A stretch of 53,051 bases of DNA, taken from the NCBI GenBank assembly GCA_000270325.1, contig BA000048.1:404933-457983 (forward strand), given 5' to 3'. Source of the DNA: Candidatus Caldarchaeum subterraneum (GTDB taxonomy: Archaea; Thermoproteota; Nitrososphaeria_A; Caldarchaeales; Caldarchaeaceae). The notes under the pieces were generated by a model. It ran no database searches, was not told where the DNA came from, and worked only from the letters and a program-made list of their open reading frames with translations. Shown here piece after piece: positions 16,793-24,821 of this stretch (the stretch's first letter is position 1; each line of letters starts with the position of its first letter). The translations under genes were made by a program, and so were the position numbers.

Positions 16793-17195
16793 CTTTCTTG
16801 ACGAGGATTGCGTTTATCTGAGCTATCGCCTCGCTGATTGTGTCGCCCCTTACTGTGACCCGTTTCCTCAACCCCTTCACCAATCTTCTCGCCCTTTTCT
16901 TTTTCCTCTTCGACGCAGGTTTACGCCGTGGATGGAAACCTGGGCCACCGGAGAGCAGGACCCTCACCTTCCGAGGGCCCGATACGTCGGGACGCATGGG
17001 GAACCCGTCTTTGTCGGAACCGCCTGTAATCTTTATCAAGTATCCCTTGTAGCCGAAGACTCCGCCGTCAACAGTCTCGCCAATCCTCTTACCTATCAAC
17101 AGTGTTAACTGCTGAGGAGTGAGCTGTATGGTTGAGGCTTTTTTCTGGACGGGGTCTGACAAAACCATCCGAGGGCCAGCGGCTTGCTGCGACAT
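16770..17195 (-). CDS. rps6e: Ribosomal protein S6e
   Basis: S6e is a small-subunit protein of 141 residues here. The family signature GKRIGETVDGG and the motif GYLIKITGGSDKDGFPM are present, followed by the basic segment RRKPASKRKKKRARRL. The N-terminal 15 or so residues are less conserved. It lies 39 nt downstream of aIF5B on the same strand, with no strong promoter in between. Confidence 0.95.
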   Translation of the reverse strand: MSQQAAGPRMVLSDPVQKKASTIQLTPQQLTLLIGKRIGETVDGGVFGYKGYLIKITGGSDKDGFPMRPDVSGPRKVRVLLSGGPGFHPRRKPASKRKKKRARRLVKGLRKRVTVRGDTISEAIAQINAILVKKGEQDVAG

Positions 17196-17234
17196 CTAAA
17201 CACCTTCGCCTAAGCTCAGCAATTTAAACATGAG

Positions 17235-19481
17235 CTACCTCGCCCAGAGCGGGTTTTTGACACGCATTATCTCGACTAATTCTTCCAAGGCTCTGAGAGC
17301 ATGTGGCTCCAGCATGGCTGCGTAGGTGGTGAGAAGCTGTCGGGCGTCTCGCTCTGGAACGGCCACGTAAAGCTCCTCGTCGCCGTGAATTGTGCGGCCT
17401 ACAACTGCGTCTCTTATAGAGACAGCGACCTTCATCCCCGCCTTTGCGAGGCTTATCGCCTGCCCTCTGTCCTGTATCTGAGAGAGCTGGCCCACTGTTT
17501 TCCCCGTTTTGTTTACCAGCTGCACACCCGGCCGAACCTCGCCCGCCACAACCTCCACACCCACAATCGCCGGCTCACTACGCCTGAAAATAAAGTCCTT
17601 GAGTATCTTTATCTTTCCCGGCTTCACCAGCGACTCGAACTCAGCCGCCTGTCTCGCCCTGATAGTGTCGGCGACCCACTTCTCATAATCTTCGATGAGA
17701 CGAAAGAGAACGTCGTTTTTGAAGATGCGCACACCCTTAGACTGTGCTTCGTACTCAAGTTCGGGGTCTACCCTTACTCCGTAGGCGAGGATGACGCCGA
17801 GTAATTCGTCTTTCTGGCGAACAACATGTGCCTCAACCACGTCGCGTTTAGAGACATCTCCGATGTCGGCCAACCGGATTAATACACCTTTTTCGCGGAG
17901 ATAGTTGACCGCGGCCTCGAGTGTTCCAAGCGCGTCGGCCTTCACCACCACACCTATCTTGTCAGTTGAGAGAATAAACTCCTGAGCCTCCTCCGCAACC
18001 CGCCTAAGGTCCTCCTCTTCGTTTTTAACAGCTAGGATGGGTGAGCCGGCCACTGCTTCCTCAAGCATTTCCGCAACCATCTTGACACCTGCTGCCGCTG
18101 AGATTTGGCTGATGTTCTTCAACCTGTCCCGCGGGTCGCGTATCTCGTCGAGAGGCTTGGGTAACAGCAGCGCCTTAACCCTCGAGGTTATTGGTCCTCT
18201 GCGTGTGAGGAAAGCAACCTTATCGCCGACCCTTAAAGTTCCTGTGTGGATGAGGATGTTGGCTGTCGCTCCGAAGCCCTCTTCCTCGACTATTTCGAGA
18301 ATGACGCCTTCACATCGGTCGTCTTTTTTCATGAGACGCTGTTTCATGAATTGCTGCGCAAGTCCGAGGAGAAGCAGGAGAAGGTCGGGTATGCCTTCGC
18401 CTGTCTTGGCGCTCACGGGAACAATTGCAACCGTGTCTGTGAATGACCTTATCCGTGTGTAGAGGTCGGACCTGAAACCTAGGAAGCTTAGCTCCCCCAT
18501 CAAGTTGTATATCCTGTTGTCAAGGTCTTCGGCGACTGTTTTATGCTGGTTGTTGTAGGTTTTTATGAATGGGGCGTTGGGAGTCGGCCTCCATCCCGTT
18601 ATCATGTCGATTTTGTTGGCGGCTACCACAAATGGTGTCTTTCTTGAGCGTAGCAGCTGAATGCTTTCCCTCGTCTGCTCCTGAACACCCTTCATAACAT
18701 CGACGACCAGTATCGCCATGTCTGCGACAGAGCCTCCGCGTTTCCTGAGGTTTGAGAAAGCCGCGTGGCCCGGCGTATCGATGAAGAGGATGCCGGGAAT
18801 CTCGAGCTTGACTTTGAGCTCGCCAAGCAGCTGTCGACATGTCTCTTCTATGGCTCTTATCGGGAATATCGTGGCCCCTATGTGTTGTGTTATGCCGCCG
18901 GCCTCTCTCGCTGCCACGAGAGTTCCCCTCATCTTATCCAGTAGAGAAGTGTTGTGAAGTATGATTTCTTGGGCTTCGTAGAAATGTGTCGGCGGAACAG
19001 TGAAGTCATACACGTAGGGGTAGCAGGGTTTGACTTGTTCAACGTTTTCAACAGCCACGGATGCGACTTGGTTTTTTCTCATGCTCAATACCCTGTCCCC
19101 CGGCCTTAACCTGTCTGCTCTTGTGAAGATGTAGAATGAGCTGCTGTAAGCTCTTGCGTAGGGATGTTCGGGTGTTGTCTCCACAGTTTCCCCGTTCGAG
19201 AAATGTATTCGGATAACGGTCTCGGGTGCTTGACGTCTCCAGAGCATCACCGCCTCCGCCTCGTTGTTCCCGGTCAAGGTCGCGAGGCGAGGTTTCTTAG
19301 CCGGCTCAACCGCCACCCCATCAGAAACATGATAAACTCTACCGTCCCTGGTATATCTTGTGAAGATATCCTCCGCAGAGACGTATCCCTCACCAGCCTC
19401 ATGTACAAGTGTCCATGGGGCCACGCATTTTCCATGGTCCACATGGCCCAGTACAACCACTATCGGCTCTCGGTAGCTCAT
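17235..19481 (-). CDS. infB: Translation initiation factor aIF5B/IF-2, interrupted by a mini-intein
   Basis: aIF5B is the GTPase that promotes subunit joining. The 748-residue precursor starts VVVLGHVDHGK and is then broken by a 159-residue intein (precursor residues 19-177). The host protein resumes with TSLLDKMRGT, G3 DTPGHAAF and G4 NKID, domain II, and the C-terminal domains; without the intein it has 589 residues, normal for archaea. The intein splits the P-loop between Lys and Thr, so the factor cannot bind GTP properly until splicing. The gene shares a palindromic TATA element with divergent kae1, 30 nt from the start. Confidence 0.96.
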   Translation of the reverse strand: MSYREPIVVVLGHVDHGKCVAPWTLVHEAGEGYVSAEDIFTRYTRDGRVYHVSDGVAVEPAKKPRLATLTGNNEAEAVMLWRRQAPETVIRIHFSNGETVETTPEHPYARAYSSSFYIFTRADRLRPGDRVLSMRKNQVASVAVENVEQVKPCYPYVYDFTVPPTHFYEAQEIILHNTSLLDKMRGTLVAAREAGGITQHIGATIFPIRAIEETCRQLLGELKVKLEIPGILFIDTPGHAAFSNLRKRGGSVADMAILVVDVMKGVQEQTRESIQLLRSRKTPFVVAANKIDMITGWRPTPNAPFIKTYNNQHKTVAEDLDNRIYNLMGELSFLGFRSDLYTRIRSFTDTVAIVPVSAKTGEGIPDLLLLLLGLAQQFMKQRLMKKDDRCEGVILEIVEEEGFGATANILIHTGTLRVGDKVAFLTRRGPITSRVKALLLPKPLDEIRDPRDRLKNISQISAAAGVKMVAEMLEEAVAGSPILAVKNEEEDLRRVAEEAQEFILSTDKIGVVVKADALGTLEAAVNYLREKGVLIRLADIGDVSKRDVVEAHVVRQKDELLGVILAYGVRVDPELEYEAQSKGVRIFKNDVLFRLIEDYEKWVADTIRARQAAEFESLVKPGKIKILKDFIFRRSEPAIVGVEVVAGEVRPGVQLVNKTGKTVGQLSQIQDRGQAISLAKAGMKVAVSIRDAVVGRTIHGDEELYVAVPERDARQLLTTYAAMLEPHALRALEELVEIMRVKNPLWAR
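18951..19427 (-). other. Mini-intein in the aIF5B P-loop
   Basis: The in-frame 159-residue segment begins with Cys (CVAPWTLV, block A), has TPEHPYAR (block B, with the Thr-x-x-His), VYDFTVPPTHFYEA (block F) and ends ILHN followed by extein Thr (block G plus the +1 nucleophile). No homing-endonuclease domain fits in about 40 residues between blocks B and F, so it is a splicing-only mini-intein that cannot home on its own. The GHVDHGK/T site is a recognised insertion position in archaeal IF2 genes. Confidence 0.95.
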
Positions 19482-19541
19482 TCCAAGAAAGATGACAACA
19501 AGTATAACTAAAAGTTATCACAGAAGTGTGTCGGCTCAGGT
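19482..19541. promoter_or_regulatory. Shared palindromic TATA element between infB and kae1
   Basis: The 60-nt gap between two divergent starts holds ATAACT-AAA-AGTTAT at 19504-19518, a perfect inverted repeat around three bases. Its centre (19511) is 30 nt from the infB start and 31 nt from the kae1 start. No second TATA-like box is seen, so one element appears to serve both leaderless genes. Confidence 0.6.
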
Positions 19542-20522
19542 TTGACGATTGTTTTAGGCATCGAGTCCACGGCTCACACCTTCGGAGTTGGCGTGGCCAC
19601 AGACGAGGGCAAAATACTTGCGAACATCCAGAAAATCTACAAACCTGCAAAAGGGGGCATACATCCACGTGAAGCGGCTCAGCATCATGCAGCTAAAGCT
19701 GCCGAAGCCTTGGAAGAAGCCTTCAAAAAAGCAGGCATAAAGCCTAGTGAAATTGACGCGGTGGCTTTTTCGCAGGGCCCTGGCATGGGTCCCTGCCTGC
19801 GCACAGGAGCAACCGTGGCGAGGACGATTGCAACAGTTCTTAGGAAACCATTAATCGGCGTTAACCATGGAATAGCGCATATAGAGATTGGTAAGCTTGT
19901 GACGGGTTGTGGTGAACCTGTTGTGCTGTATGTTGCCGGGGGCAACACCCTGCTAACAGCTTTTGTAAACAAGAGGTACCGAATTTTGGGTGAAACGCTC
20001 GACATCGCAGCGGGGAATTGTCTAGACTCCTTTGGGATAACCGCTGGAATAGGGCCTATGCCCGCGCCAGAAATTAAGGCAAGTGAAGGCAACACAATTT
20101 ACGAGCTGCCTTACAGGGTTAAGGGCATGGATGTCTCCTTCTCTGGGATACTGACGGCCTCGGAGAAGCTGCTTCAGCAGGGTAAGCCGATTCCGGATGT
20201 CTGCCTATCTTTGACCGAAACGGTTTACAGCATGCTGACCGAGGTAGCCGAGAGAGCATTAGCCATGCTTGATAAAAGTTCCCTCCTTCTTGTAGGCGGG
20301 CTGGCGAGAAGCAGACGCCTGTATAACATGCTTGAAACCATGTGCAGAGACCGCGGAGCCCGTGTCTACGTGGTTCCCGATGAATATGCGGGCGACAACG
20401 GTGCGATGATTGCGTGGACGGGTGTGCTTATGCTGAAATGCGGAGCAACGCTTCCCGTTGAACAGAGCTACGTGAAGCCTCGGATGAGGATTGACGAGGT
20501 GGAAGCATGCTGGAGCAGCTAG
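19542..20522 (+). CDS. kae1: KEOPS catalytic subunit Kae1 (TsaD family)
   Basis: Kae1 transfers threonylcarbamoyl to A37 of ANN-decoding tRNAs (t6A). The 326-residue ASKHA-fold protein shows GIESTAHTFGVGV, the iron/zinc ligands in HPREAAQHHA, the PGMGPCLRTG loop, GVNHGIAHIE and the C-terminal GGLARSRRL and DNGAMIAW. It starts at TTG 19542. The usual DxAxGxALDK context reads DIAAGNCLDSF here. It overlaps bud32 by 16 nt; in some archaea the two are fused, here they are separate. Confidence 0.95.
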   Translation: MTIVLGIESTAHTFGVGVATDEGKILANIQKIYKPAKGGIHPREAAQHHAAKAAEALEEAFKKAGIKPSEIDAVAFSQGPGMGPCLRTGATVARTIATVLRKPLIGVNHGIAHIEIGKLVTGCGEPVVLYVAGGNTLLTAFVNKRYRILGETLDIAAGNCLDSFGITAGIGPMPAPEIKASEGNTIYELPYRVKGMDVSFSGILTASEKLLQQGKPIPDVCLSLTETVYSMLTEVAERALAMLDKSSLLLVGGLARSRRLYNMLETMCRDRGARVYVVPDEYAGDNGAMIAWTGVLMLKCGATLPVEQSYVKPRMRIDEVEACWSS

Positions 20523-21151
20523 AATTCGTGGAGAACAGGGTCATCAGGGTCGGAGCCGAGGCGGTCATTAGGGAGATGAGCTGGAAAGGGTTGAGACTTG
20601 TTGCAAAACATCGTGTTCCAAAACGCTACAGAGTAGCTGAGATTGATGAGAGGGTGAGGAGAAGCCGCACCCTTCACGAGGCCAAAGTACTCTCCCATTT
20701 ATCCGAAAACGGGCAACCAGTTCCGCTTGTTCTATTCTTAGACCTAGCCAACAGCATTATTTACATGCAGTTTATAGAGGGGGTTGAGCTCCGAAGCCAC
20801 CATAGCCCACAACGATATGCTGAAAGGCTTGGAGAAATTGTGTCCTCCATGCACAGCATGGACATAGTTCATGGTGACTTGACTCTTGCAAACATCTTAG
20901 CCGGAGAAGACACCGGGCTGTGGCTTGTTGACTTCGGCCTCAGCGCTTTCAACGCAGACCTTGAGGAGAAAGCTGTTGACATCCATCTTCTTGAACGCTC
21001 GGCGGCAGGCTCCTTCCCCGACAAGGCGCGAGAATTCATGCAGCTGTTTTTACGCGGCTATAGCAGAGTTGCTGGCCGTGAAAAAACCTCCGAAATCCTT
21101 GAGAAAGTGAAGGAGATTAGGAGCAGAGGCCGCTACGTTGTCCGTGGATAG
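20507..21151 (+). CDS. bud32: KEOPS kinase/ATPase subunit Bud32
   Basis: Bud32 is a minimal RIO-like kinase that supports t6A synthesis by Kae1. The 214-residue protein has an N-terminal lobe with VAKHRVPKRYR, the catalytic loop VHGDLTLANIL and the metal-binding DFGLSAF. The tail is short and basic (SRGRYVVRG), as in the family. ATG 20507 lies within the kae1 end; the 3' end overlaps the ITPase gene by 14 nt. Confidence 0.95.
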   Translation: MLEQLEFVENRVIRVGAEAVIREMSWKGLRLVAKHRVPKRYRVAEIDERVRRSRTLHEAKVLSHLSENGQPVPLVLFLDLANSIIYMQFIEGVELRSHHSPQRYAERLGEIVSSMHSMDIVHGDLTLANILAGEDTGLWLVDFGLSAFNADLEEKAVDIHLLERSAAGSFPDKAREFMQLFLRGYSRVAGREKTSEILEKVKEIRSRGRYVVRG

Positions 21152-21716
21152 CCTTATCTTCGTCACCTCTAATCCACACAAAGCCGAGGAGGTAAGTCAA
21201 ATCTTCAAGAAACACGGTCTAAGACTCAAAATCCACAGCATGAAAACTCTCGAGGTCCAGTCAACCAGCCTCGCCGAAATAGCCTGCATAAGCGCCGCCC
21301 AAGCCTACGCAAACCTGGAAAAACCACTTTTCGTGGAAGACTCCGGCCTCTTCATAGAGGCTCTCAAAGGTTTTCCCGGCCCCTACTCCTCATACGTATA
21401 CAAGACAATCGGTTTGGACGGTGTTTTGAAGCTGGTTGGCGAAAGGCGTGAAGCGGTATTCAAATCAATCATCTGCCTATACGGTTTGAAGGACAGGCCT
21501 ATTTTCTTTAGCGGGGAATCACTGGGAAGCATAGCGGAGGAGCCGAGAGGCGTGCACGGCTTCGGGTTCGACCCAATCTTCATACCGCGGGGAAGCCGAA
21601 AAACCCTAGCGGAAATGTCGCTTGAAGAGAAAAACCGGTTCAGCCACAGGGGCAGGGCTGTTGAAAGCTTGGTGAAATGGATTTATAAAGACCGCGGCAG
21701 GTCTGCTGGAAGGTAG
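21138..21716 (+). CDS. Non-canonical purine NTP pyrophosphatase (RdgB/HAM1/ITPase)
   Basis: This enzyme clears ITP, dITP and XTP from the nucleotide pool. The 192-residue sequence has the family motifs FVTSNPHKAEE, LFVEDSGLFIEAL, GPYSSYV, GFGFDPIFIP and SHRGRA. It starts at TTG 21138, or possibly GTG 21144. It overlaps bud32, and S15 begins five bases after its stop, all in one plus-strand unit. Confidence 0.95.
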   Translation: MSVDSLIFVTSNPHKAEEVSQIFKKHGLRLKIHSMKTLEVQSTSLAEIACISAAQAYANLEKPLFVEDSGLFIEALKGFPGPYSSYVYKTIGLDGVLKLVGERREAVFKSIICLYGLKDRPIFFSGESLGSIAEEPRGVHGFGFDPIFIPRGSRKTLAEMSLEEKNRFSHRGRAVESLVKWIYKDRGRSAGR

Positions 21717-21720
21717 CAAC

Positions 21721-22155
21721 ATGGCGAGAATGCATGCATCAAAAAGAGGCAAGTCCGGGTCCACGCGTCCGCTGAGCAAAATTCCGCCACCTTGGCTAAA
21801 GCTTATGCCCGAGGAAGTCGAGTCGCTCGTCATCAAGTATGCGAAAGAAGGTATGCCACCAAGCATGATAGGCGTGGTTCTCCGCGACCAGCACGGGGTC
21901 CCACTTGTCAAAACAGTAACAGGCAAAACCATACTCCAGATACTTGAAGAAAACAATCTCAAACCCCCTGTTCCCGAGGACCTTCAAAACCTTTTGGAGA
22001 AAATCAGACGGATGAGGATACACCTCGAGAAAAACAAGTCAGACGGCCACAACATCCACAGGCTACAGCTCGTCGAGTCCAAGGTTAGGCGATTGGTCAA
22101 ATACTACAAGTCTCGTGGCATACTGCCCCTCGAATACGACCCGCTGAAGGCTTGA
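21721..22155 (+). CDS. rps15: Ribosomal protein S15 (archaeal, S13-like in eukaryotes)
   Basis: S15 binds helices of 16S rRNA. The 144-residue protein has the archaeal N-terminal extension (HASKRGKSGSTRP, PPPWLK) and the core GMPPSMIGVVLRDQHGVP, followed by the RNA-binding KSDGHNIHRLQLVESKVRRL. It overlaps the downstream RecJ-like gene by 4 nt, a link also common in other archaea. Confidence 0.96.
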   Translation: MARMHASKRGKSGSTRPLSKIPPPWLKLMPEEVESLVIKYAKEGMPPSMIGVVLRDQHGVPLVKTVTGKTILQILEENNLKPPVPEDLQNLLEKIRRMRIHLEKNKSDGHNIHRLQLVESKVRRLVKYYKSRGILPLEYDPLKA

Positions 22156-23618
22156 AGAAGTTGGAGGGAGACTTTGAGGGCTTTGTTAAACAGGCTGAGA
22201 ACGCAGCAGAGAGAATACGAAACTGGGTAGCTCAGGGCGAGTTCATAGACATCTTCACCCACAACGACGCAGACGCACTCTCCTCTGCAGGAATAATTGC
22301 CGCGGCCCTGCGCAGGGAAGATGCAAGATTCAGGGTGCGGTCGCTCAACCGCATCGACGATTTCATCGAGCTCTTTAACAGTGGATATGTCGAGGCAAAG
22401 TGCATTATCTTCACGGACATGGGCAGCGGCTACACATCTGAGCTTTTGCCCCTTTTAGGGAATAGGTCGGTGGCCATATTCGACCATCACGAGCCTGTGC
22501 AAGCTTCGCTGCCACCAGAGTGGGTGCATGTTAATCCTCATCAATACGGCTTCGACGGAGCGAGGGAGATTAGTGCCTCTGGAGTATCCTACTTCGTTGC
22601 CAAAGCCATGAACCCAGCCAACATCGAATACTCCCCCATAGCAGTTGTGGGGGCCCTCGGAGACCTTCAGGACAAGAACACTCAGCGGAGGCTTCACGGC
22701 CTCAACGAATACATCGTCGCCGAAGCTGTTGAAAACAAGCTTCTTGAAGTGAAGGACGACATCATACTTTATGGACGCACCTTCAGACCACTCCATGTCT
22801 CGCTGGCCATGACGACAAGCCCCTACATACCAGGAATAAGTGGAAACGAGCAAGCAGCCTACAGCTTCCTAACTTCCCTGGGTATTGGGGTGAAGGAGGG
22901 TGAGCAGTGGCGCACCTTGGCCGATCTCTCGGAGGAGGAGAAGAAAAAGCTCTACAACGGCTTGATAGAGTATCTGGTCTCCAAGAACCTGCCGACAACA
23001 ATAGCCAACGAGCTCATAGGGAAAACCTACGACCTCGTAAAAGAATCTGTCTGGACATATCTAAGCGATGCAAGAGAGTTCGCCACTCTGCTCAACGCAT
23101 GCGGAAAATCGGGAAAAGCATGGGCGGGGATACTGGTGGCCATGGGGGCCCGTTCAGAGGCGCTGGAGGAGGCGCAGCGCATTCTGGAGGAATATCGTCT
23201 AAGCGTGGCCAGGGCTATGGATTATGTTTCTCAGCCCGGTGTCCTGGAAGAGCTTTCTCACATCGTAGTTCTCAAGGGCGGAGATGTGATAGATTATAGG
23301 CAGGTTAGCTCTGTGGCTTCGATACTTTCGTCGTCGGGGCTTCTGCCGCCCGATAAACCTTTGATTGCCTTGGCTAACGCGGGCAAGACCGTGAAAATAT
23401 CGGCTCGGGCGTCCAAGCAGCTTGTAGACAGAGGGCTTAACCTGGGCGCTATCCTCAGCCGCCTTGGGGCGCAGTTTGGTGGAAAGGGTGGGGGACACAA
23501 CATAGCCGCGGGAGCTGAAATTCCCTATGACCATATGATAAAGTTCTTGGCTGAGCTTGATAAGACGGTGGGCGAGAATGTCGCATCCAGTAAAGGTGAA
23601 GTCACGCATAACGATTAG
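22152..23618 (+). CDS. RecJ-like DHH-family nuclease (GINS-associated nuclease type)
   Basis: Archaeal RecJ/GAN-type proteins associate with the replisome and degrade single-stranded DNA or RNA 5'-3'. The 488-residue product has the DHH motifs HNDADALSS, FTDMGSG and DHHEP, the DHHA1 glycine motif FGGKGGGHNIAAGAEIP, and roughly the expected length. It starts at TTG 22152 inside the S15 end. Its last 41 nt overlap the pcc1 start. Whether it is the replisome nuclease or an RNA exonuclease cannot be decided from sequence. Confidence 0.85.
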   Translation: MKKLEGDFEGFVKQAENAAERIRNWVAQGEFIDIFTHNDADALSSAGIIAAALRREDARFRVRSLNRIDDFIELFNSGYVEAKCIIFTDMGSGYTSELLPLLGNRSVAIFDHHEPVQASLPPEWVHVNPHQYGFDGAREISASGVSYFVAKAMNPANIEYSPIAVVGALGDLQDKNTQRRLHGLNEYIVAEAVENKLLEVKDDIILYGRTFRPLHVSLAMTTSPYIPGISGNEQAAYSFLTSLGIGVKEGEQWRTLADLSEEEKKKLYNGLIEYLVSKNLPTTIANELIGKTYDLVKESVWTYLSDAREFATLLNACGKSGKAWAGILVAMGARSEALEEAQRILEEYRLSVARAMDYVSQPGVLEELSHIVVLKGGDVIDYRQVSSVASILSSSGLLPPDKPLIALANAGKTVKISARASKQLVDRGLNLGAILSRLGAQFGGKGGGHNIAAGAEIPYDHMIKFLAELDKTVGENVASSKGEVTHND

Positions 23619-23844
23619 GCCGAAAAATAGTCAAGACGCCATAGCCATATACAACGCTCTAAAGCCTGATGACAAACCGCTTCCTAGAGGCCTTTTCGTT
23701 GAGACGAGACAGGAGAACGACGCGGTGGTGGTTGACATAGTCTGTGAACGGGGGCTAGCCTCTTTTCTCGCAACCGTCGACGACATACTTAGAAGCGCCG
23801 CCCTGTCAGAGAAGGCCGCCGAAGCCATAAGGACAAAAATATAG
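23578..23844 (+). CDS. pcc1: KEOPS dimerisation subunit Pcc1
   Basis: Pcc1 dimerises the KEOPS complex and helps hold tRNA. From ATG 23578 the product has 88 residues with the family pattern: a first strand (SRITIRPK), a helix with AIYNALKPDD, LPRGLFVETR, and the C-terminal SFLATVDDILRSA helix. An upstream TTG (23557) would lengthen it, but the ATG matches homologs better. It lies about 3 kb downstream of kae1-bud32 in the same direction, so three KEOPS genes cluster here. Confidence 0.85.
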   Translation: MSHPVKVKSRITIRPKNSQDAIAIYNALKPDDKPLPRGLFVETRQENDAVVVDIVCERGLASFLATVDDILRSAALSEKAAEAIRTKI

Positions 23845-23851
23845 CTATATA
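23836..23851 (+). promoter_or_regulatory. TATA-like box before S3ae
   Basis: AAAATATAGCTATATA lies at the very end of pcc1, with TATATAG centred about 24-30 nt before the possible S3ae starts (TTG 23871 or 23877). It likely gives S3ae its own leaderless transcript despite following pcc1 closely. Confidence 0.45.
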
Positions 23852-23870
23852 GAGACCAAGTAATCCGTTC

Positions 23871-24491
23871 TTGGAGTTGTCGAAGAAAGTAAGTGAGCAG
23901 AAGAAGCCGAAGAAAGTCTATGAAGTCTACGCTCCACCATATTTCGGCGGGAGATGGCTGGGGAGCACTGTAGCCGACGACCCGTCCAAAGTGCTGGGCA
24001 GAGTGCTGAGAACAAGCCTGTACGCGATAACCGACGACTTCACCAAACAATACATGCTGATGCGTTTCAAGATAACCGAGGTCAAGGACAGCGTCTGCAA
24101 CACAGTCTTCTACGGACATGAATACGGTCGAGAATATCTCAGAAGCCTCGTCAAACGGGGGACAAATAAGATAGAATACATCTTTGACGTAACCACCAGA
24201 GACGGCTTCGTCATACGCGTCTATCCAGTAGTATTCACAACCTCTCGAATATCCTCCTCCAAGAAGAGGGCAATCAGGAAAACTATGCGCGAGGTGTTGG
24301 AGGAAGCTGCCGCCAACCTGACCCACGACCAGCTTGCTCAGGAGCTTGTGCTCGGAAAAACCGCTTCCGACATATACAACAGGGTTAAGAAAATTGTGCT
24401 CCCCCGTCACGTCGGCGTCTACAAGAGCAAGATAATCAAACTCGGCAGAATAGAGGCCGCCAAACCCGTGGAGCAGGAGGCGTCAGCCTAA
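23871..24491 (+). CDS. rps3ae: Ribosomal protein S3ae
   Basis: This 206-residue small-subunit protein matches S3ae along its length: YEVYAPPYFGG, GRVLRTSLYAITDDF, MLMRFKITEV, DVTTRDGFVIRV and a basic SSKKRAIRKTMRE helix. TTG 23871 or TTG 23877 could be the start. The DUF2095 gene begins with GTG directly after the stop. Confidence 0.94.
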   Translation: MELSKKVSEQKKPKKVYEVYAPPYFGGRWLGSTVADDPSKVLGRVLRTSLYAITDDFTKQYMLMRFKITEVKDSVCNTVFYGHEYGREYLRSLVKRGTNKIEYIFDVTTRDGFVIRVYPVVFTTSRISSSKKRAIRKTMREVLEEAAANLTHDQLAQELVLGKTASDIYNRVKKIVLPRHVGVYKSKIIKLGRIEAAKPVEQEASA

Positions 24492-24821
24492 GTGGAGATC
24501 GATGTGGAAGAATTTAGGAGAAGGTTTCCCGCTCTCTACAAGGAGATGGTGGAGAGAAGAATGGCTCTCCGCATCTCCGGTGTCAGAAACATGAAGGAAT
24601 TTGCGGAAGATGAGGCGGCCCACAAGGGTCCCACGGTAATAGATTATCTGCGGCGATGTGACACTGAGGAGCAGGGACGCGAGGTTATAAACTACCTGCG
24701 TAACCGTGGGGAGATATCTGAAGAGACTGCTGAGAGTCTTCTAAAGCAGCTGGATGAAAAAGGGATTAGAAGCTTCGGCTCCCGCAAGCAGCCTGGACAC
24801 TATTTACGGGAAGGTCTTTAA
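24492..24821 (+). CDS. DUF2095 family archaeal protein
   Basis: This 109-residue protein fits the archaeal DUF2095 family, whose function is unknown. Recognisable elements are FRRRFPALYKEM near the N-terminus, PTVIDYLRRCDT in the middle and RGEISEETAESLLKQL with IRSFGSRKQPGHY near the end. It is soluble and mostly helical by appearance. It starts at GTG 24492, the base after the S3ae stop, so co-translation with S3ae is likely. Its stop overlaps the convergent YchF-like gene by 4 nt. Confidence 0.75.
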   Translation: MEIDVEEFRRRFPALYKEMVERRMALRISGVRNMKEFAEDEAAHKGPTVIDYLRRCDTEEQGREVINYLRNRGEISEETAESLLKQLDEKGIRSFGSRKQPGHYLREGL

